Origin: Anaerolineales bacterium
GTDB lineage: Bacteria > Chloroflexota > Anaerolineae > Anaerolineales > UBA4823
Assembly (NCBI GenBank): GCA_020060465.1
Contig: JAGVAD010000035.1
Span: 1 to 45,983 of the forward strand
Direction of reading: 5' to 3'
Length of the DNA stretch: 45,983 nt
Shown here: positions 42,427-45,983 of the stretch, piece after piece
Numbering within the stretch: the stretch's first letter is position 1
How the letters are laid out: the number at the start of each line of letters is the position of its first letter
Notes under the pieces: model-generated
What the model was told of the DNA's origin: nothing
What the model saw: the letters and a program-made list of their open reading frames with translations, nothing else
The model's database searches: none
Translations under genes and position numbers: made by a program

Positions 42427-42679
42427 TGCGAATGCCCCGCAGGTTTCTGATCATACAGACGTGTTTTTAGGGAGCCTGCGGGACATTTTGCGGCGTTAAT
42501 TCTGCGTTAATTGTGGGCTTTATTCTTACTCTTAGTACTGATGTCATATTGCATTCATGATGAAATGGCAATACACTGATTTTTACAATCTTGATTAAAT
42601 TTATCGAATTGACTTTATTAACGTTGGCTGGGAGCTTAGTGTTCGATTCATTTGAATTACTCTCTCCATCCCTGTAAGA
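42427..42679. other. AT-rich intergenic region before the cytochrome genes
   Basis: 253 bases. The left end holds the second REP-like palindrome (42436-42482). The rest is AT-rich; TTGATT (42592-42597), 17 bases, TTTATT (42615-42620) is a weak promoter candidate for the cytochrome operon. No gene seen. Confidence 0.4.
42436..42482. repeat. REP-like palindromic element, copy 2
   Basis: CCCGCAGG (42436-42443) and CCTGCGGG (42475-42482) with a 31-base loop. The arms match those at 25576-25610. It follows the beta-helix gene directly. Confidence 0.55.
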
Positions 42680-44194
42680 ATGCGACGACCACACACATTT
42701 CTATCGCCGTTGGGTTTGTTTTTAGCCCTGGCCATGATTTTAGGTGTTGTAGTGAGCGTTTGGTTTAGCGGAGGTAAGGCATTCAGTCCAGGGCGCTTGA
42801 GCGCCAGCGCCCGTCTCAATTCTCCCCTTGGCGGCTATGCTTCACACGCCGCCTTTGAGCAGGAATGCGCCCGCTGTCACCAGCCGGGCGTTGTCCCTCA
42901 GGATGCACTTTGCCTCGCTTGTCACACGAATGTTGCCGACCAGCTCGTATCAGCCGCTGGGCTGCACGGTTCAAGTTTGAGCGGAAAGCAGTGCGCTGAT
43001 TGCCACCCCGACCATCGCGGCCGTGATTTTGATCCCGCCGTCGCTGCTCTGCCTTTCTTTGATCATACAACCACCAGCTTTAGTTTGGTATGGCATCAGG
43101 TGAATTTTGACGCAAGCTTGATGGTCTGTCAGGAGTGTCATCTTGCCGACGACCCGGCCTTTGCCTTTGCGCCGCAGCGCTGCGTCCTTTGTCATGGGGA
43201 TCATGATCCCGTCTTCATCGCCCAGCATGTTCAGGATTTTGGCGAAGTTTGTCTCGCCTGTCACGATGGTTTGGATCGCATGACGCATTTTGACCACGCT
43301 GCTACGGCTTTTCCACTGGAAGGCAGACATGCTGCGCTGGCTTGTCGCCAGTGCCACGTTCTCTCCCATTCCGGCGGTGGGCAGTTGATGAAAGCTTCGG
43401 ACATTAAAAACCTGTTCAACAATATTTCCAGTGAATGTTCAGCCTGTCATACCGAACCAGACCAGCATCTGGGTCTGTTCGACTCGCAGTGCAGCCTTTG
43501 CCACACTGTGGTTGCCTGGAAGCCGGCAAGCCTGGAAGGGCGTGATTTCGACCACGGGCGAGATACGGCTTTTGACCTGGCGCATCATGCCCTGGGCTAT
43601 GATCAACAGCCCCTCGGTTGCGCCGATTGTCACGCCGCCGGGCTGTCCACCCTGGATATTCAGGTGTGTTCGCAATGTCATTCCCAACACGACCCTGCTT
43701 TCATGCAGCAACACGAGCAGCAAATGGGAACGGCCTGTCTGGAGTGTCATGACGGCCGCGACCGGATGCGCGCTTTCGATCACGCTGTAGTCTTTCCGCT
43801 GGATGGCCGCCATGCGCAAATCGCCTGCCGCGAGTGTCACCTCGACGGCAGGGTGCGCAACGCCCCCTCTGAATGCGTGCAGTGCCATGCTGAGCCGCCT
43901 ATCCATGCCGGTTTCTTCGGCCTTGAATGTCAGGATTGTCATAGTTTGGATGCCTGGTCGCCCGCTTATCTGCGTTTGCATACTTTCCCGCTCGACCACG
44001 GAGAAAGCGGTCAGGTTGCTTGTCAGGTGTGCCATCCCGTTTCCTATGTCGAGTACACCTGTTATGGTTGCCATGAGCATCAGCCGGATCGGATTGCTCA
44101 GAAACACGGTGAAGAGGGGATTTTAGCGGCAGAATTACCCGATTGTGCTCGTTGCCATCCAACAGGTGTAGAGGATGAAGCCGAAGGAGAGTGA
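42680..44194 (+). CDS. Membrane-anchored cytochrome c with 18 heme-binding motifs
   Basis: 504 residues, ATG with a poor ribosome site (TAAGA). A signal-anchor helix (about 8-30, SPLGLFLALAMILGVVVSVW) is followed by 18 CxxCH motifs in about 450 residues, beginning CARCH, CLACH, CADCH and ending CQVCH, CYGCH, CARCH. Many extra His residues in FDH and HxxH settings can serve as distal ligands. An internal duplication is visible: CLACHDGLDRMTHFDHA with PLEGRHAALACRQCH, and later CLECHDGRDRMRAFDHA with PLDGRHAQIACRECH. Such high heme density is typical of proteins that carry electrons over long distance outside the cell. The next gene overlaps its stop codon, so the two are co-translated. No catalytic signature of a known multiheme enzyme (nitrite, sulfite or hydroxylamine) was seen. 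Confidence 0.9.
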   Translation: MRRPHTFLSPLGLFLALAMILGVVVSVWFSGGKAFSPGRLSASARLNSPLGGYASHAAFEQECARCHQPGVVPQDALCLACHTNVADQLVSAAGLHGSSLSGKQCADCHPDHRGRDFDPAVAALPFFDHTTTSFSLVWHQVNFDASLMVCQECHLADDPAFAFAPQRCVLCHGDHDPVFIAQHVQDFGEVCLACHDGLDRMTHFDHAATAFPLEGRHAALACRQCHVLSHSGGGQLMKASDIKNLFNNISSECSACHTEPDQHLGLFDSQCSLCHTVVAWKPASLEGRDFDHGRDTAFDLAHHALGYDQQPLGCADCHAAGLSTLDIQVCSQCHSQHDPAFMQQHEQQMGTACLECHDGRDRMRAFDHAVVFPLDGRHAQIACRECHLDGRVRNAPSECVQCHAEPPIHAGFFGLECQDCHSLDAWSPAYLRLHTFPLDHGESGQVACQVCHPVSYVEYTCYGCHEHQPDRIAQKHGEEGILAAELPDCARCHPTGVEDEAEGE

Positions 44195-45983
44195 TGGATT
44201 GTCGGATAATCTTCCTGTGAAAAAGTTGACTGTCGCCAGTTGGGTTTTTGGCAATCCCAGCTTGCGCCATTTTTTGATCATTTCTGCTCTCAGCATATTG
44301 ATCGTGATAGTCAGCATCGTTGGTTTTGGCGTTGCCTTGGCCTCGGAAGGCGCGCTTTATCCTGGCGACCCCTTCTTCCCACTCCAATATCTGGCAGAGC
44401 AGGCGGAAGGCGTTTTGTTGTTGAATTCCACGGATAAGGCGTATTATCTGCTCAGCCTGACCGAACGGCGTATCCGCAATGTGGAAAGCGTCGTCGCCAC
44501 CAAATACGAGCCGCTTGCCCTGGAATATTTCAACCGCTCTCTCGATCAGGCGCTGCGGGCTTTACAAAATGTCCCTGAAGAAGATGAACCGTTTGCGCGT
44601 CGCGCCTTGCTTGGTATTCTCGGTCAGGCGCAGCAAATGCTGAACACGTTGGTTGTGGCGCCGCGGCTGACCGCCGATTTGTTCACTGCGCTTCAAGCCA
44701 AAGTCAGTACGCTGATCGCCCTGCTGGGCGACCCAACCGCCCGGCTGGGGGATATCCTTCCCTTGTTGACGGCGAAAAGTCCACCGGTAACTGCAGTTGC
44801 TGGCAGCGACCTGGATAGCCGCCTGGAGATCATTGCCCGCCAGCTTCAACAGCCGGCTATGGTCGCTTTCCCTGCTGGCAGTCTGGGCGCATTGCATCCC
44901 TTTTTCCCGCTGACCGGCCGCCATGCTGAACTGGAATGCGCAGCCTGCCATGCCAATGGTCAGTATCGGGGGACGCCCCGCATGTGCGAGGGTTGCCATG
45001 CAGCGGACAAGCCTCCCCGCCATTTCGATGGCGATTGCGCCAGTTGCCATACTGCTCAATCCTGGCGGGAGGTGCACTTCGATCATTCCGTCGTCGGTAA
45101 TCAAAGCTGCATCGCCTGCCACACGAAGGATAAGCCCGCCAATCATTTCTCTGGCGAATGTTCAGCCTGTCATAGCACAAGCGCCTGGCTTCCCGCGAAC
45201 TTCAACCATCGCGTCGCTGGCGCGGTGGATTGCCTCTCCTGTCACACCTCCGACCGCCCGCCTGACCACTTTGCCGGTCAATGTTCGCAATGCCATAACA
45301 CCAACGCCTGGTTGCCCGCCTCCTTTGACCACGCCGCAATCGGCGCGGTGGATTGTCTCTCCTGTCACACCGACGACCGCCCGCCCAATCACTTCTCCGG
45401 TCAGTGTTCGCAGTGCCATTCCACCGGCGGCTGGTTGCCGGCCAGCTTCAACCATGCTGCTGCTGGCGCGGTAGATTGTCTCTCCTGTCATACTCGCGAT
45501 AAACCTGCCAACCATTTTGCCGGTCAATGTTCGCAGTGTCATAATACGCGCGCCTGGCTGCCTGCGACCTTCGATCACGCCGCCGCCGGTGCCACCGATT
45601 GCCAGTCATGCCACGCCTCCGACCGTCCTGCCAATCACTTCGCTGGTCAATGTTCGCAATGCCATAACACCAACGCCTGGCGCGGGGCGACCTTCAACCA
45701 CACTGGCGCGGTGGATTGTCAGTCCTGTCACGCCTCCGACCGCCCCGCCAACCACTTCGCCGGTCAGTGTTCGCAGTGCCACAATACCATCTCCTGGCGT
45801 GGGGCGACCTTCAACCACGCCGGGGCGACCGACTGCCAGTCCTGTCACGCCTCCGACCGTCCCGCCAACCACTTCGCCGGTCAGTGTTCGCAATGCCACA
45901 ATACCACCTCCTGGCGTGGGGCGACCTTCAACCACGCTGGGGCGACCGACTGCCAGTCCTGTCACACCTCCGACCGTCCCGCC
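44175..45983 (+). CDS. Membrane-anchored tandem-repeat multiheme cytochrome c with DUF5667-like N-terminal domain (partial, runs off window)
   Basis: 603 residues are visible and the frame stays open at the window edge. The ATG at 44175 overlaps the previous gene by 20 bases; a TTG at 44199 after AAGGAG is an alternative. One membrane helix (about 33-56, FLIISALSILIVIVSIVGFG) is followed by a helical domain (about 57-180) beginning EGALYPGDPFFPLQYLAEQA, which resembles DUF5667. From Cys255 on there are at least 18 CxxCH motifs. After the first few they form 39-41-residue modules, each with CQSCH/CLSCH, a (P)NHFAGQCSQCH and W.(P/G)A.F.H. Two hemes per module and a fixed His suggest regular bis-His ligation and a linear heme chain. 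Function: extracellular electron transport, inferred. Confidence 0.88.
   Translation, partial: MKPKESDGLSDNLPVKKLTVASWVFGNPSLRHFLIISALSILIVIVSIVGFGVALASEGALYPGDPFFPLQYLAEQAEGVLLLNSTDKAYYLLSLTERRIRNVESVVATKYEPLALEYFNRSLDQALRALQNVPEEDEPFARRALLGILGQAQQMLNTLVVAPRLTADLFTALQAKVSTLIALLGDPTARLGDILPLLTAKSPPVTAVAGSDLDSRLEIIARQLQQPAMVAFPAGSLGALHPFFPLTGRHAELECAACHANGQYRGTPRMCEGCHAADKPPRHFDGDCASCHTAQSWREVHFDHSVVGNQSCIACHTKDKPANHFSGECSACHSTSAWLPANFNHRVAGAVDCLSCHTSDRPPDHFAGQCSQCHNTNAWLPASFDHAAIGAVDCLSCHTDDRPPNHFSGQCSQCHSTGGWLPASFNHAAAGAVDCLSCHTRDKPANHFAGQCSQCHNTRAWLPATFDHAAAGATDCQSCHASDRPANHFAGQCSQCHNTNAWRGATFNHTGAVDCQSCHASDRPANHFAGQCSQCHNTISWRGATFNHAGATDCQSCHASDRPANHFAGQCSQCHNTTSWRGATFNHAGATDCQSCHTSDRPA
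45117..45983 (+). repeat. Tandem DNA repeats of 123 then 117 bp encoding two-heme modules
   Basis: Equivalent first-heme Cys codons start at 45117, 45240, 45363, 45486, 45609, 45726, 45843 and 45960: five starts spaced by 123 bases, then three spacings of 117 (two codons lost, GAVDCLSC versus GATDCQSC settings). The last copies are nearly identical in DNA, so the array has expanded recently. It continues past the window. Confidence 0.92.

Noticed and set aside
45162..45965. Two long minus-strand open frames with repeated residues opposite the heme repeats
   Set aside because: They are the antisense reading of the tandem two-heme modules; period and composition follow the plus-strand codons, and no start signals are present.
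45117..45983. Regular repeats that might suggest a CRISPR array
   Set aside because: Units are 117 and 123 bp, in frame, fully coding, with CxxCH in each; no short identical repeats with unique spacers.

Overview
The window looks like chromosomal DNA of a member of the Chloroflexota, most likely Anaerolineae. This is inferred from gene content and style: zinc-ribbon/LysM proteins with Thr-Pro linkers, a eukaryotic-type citrate synthase paired with an LDH-like malate dehydrogenase, long secreted beta-helix proteins, a C-terminal LPLLLRP tail, and no outer-membrane machinery. No rRNA or tRNA gene, CRISPR array, phage gene or transposase was seen. Genes are closely packed, and several sigma70-like promoters are easy to read.

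Layout. (1) 1-2630: partial hemW (minus) and a divergent zinc-ribbon/LysM membrane protein, closed by a hairpin terminator. (2) 2657-9487: two divergent XRE-cupin regulators, then a Hmc/DsrMKJOP-like electron-transfer operon: a CCG-type Fe-S protein, a NarI/DsrM-like cytochrome b, a ferredoxin with four 4Fe-4S motifs, an NrfD/HybB-like protein fused to a six-heme cytochrome c, and a Usp-like protein. (3) 9510-15870 (minus): central metabolism and redox genes gltA, mdh, trxB, ilvE and pckA. (4) 15889-21650 (minus): a metal-handling operon of two-domain multicopper oxidase, ZIP transporter, membrane-anchored DtxR/FeoA regulator and a feoB split into two genes. Its promoter has an inverted repeat lying over the -10 box. 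(5) 21781-26361: a secreted alpha/beta hydrolase, a NarL-type two-component pair, a 617-base gap with two repeat elements, and a stand-alone receiver-like protein. (6) 26446-42426: a run of secreted proteins: a giant SdrD-B/IPT/beta-helix protein, three consecutive multicopper-oxidase-fold proteins, a small anchored protein, a subtilisin-like protease and a second beta-helix protein. (7) 42680-45983: an 18-heme cytochrome c, then a membrane-anchored cytochrome with at least 18 more heme motifs, most of them in 39-41-residue tandem repeats, running off the window.

Interpretation. Regions 2, 4, 6 and 7 suggest a cell that moves electrons between the quinone pool and the cell surface and controls iron and copper chemistry there. 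The most unusual point is the multicopper-oxidase trio. The first protein keeps only the N-terminal copper motifs, the second only the C-terminal ones, and the third has essentially none. Together they could form one hetero-oligomeric oxidase. The second is the DNA-level tandem expansion of two-heme modules in the last gene. The link between the oxidase cluster and the cytochromes is inferred from proximity only.
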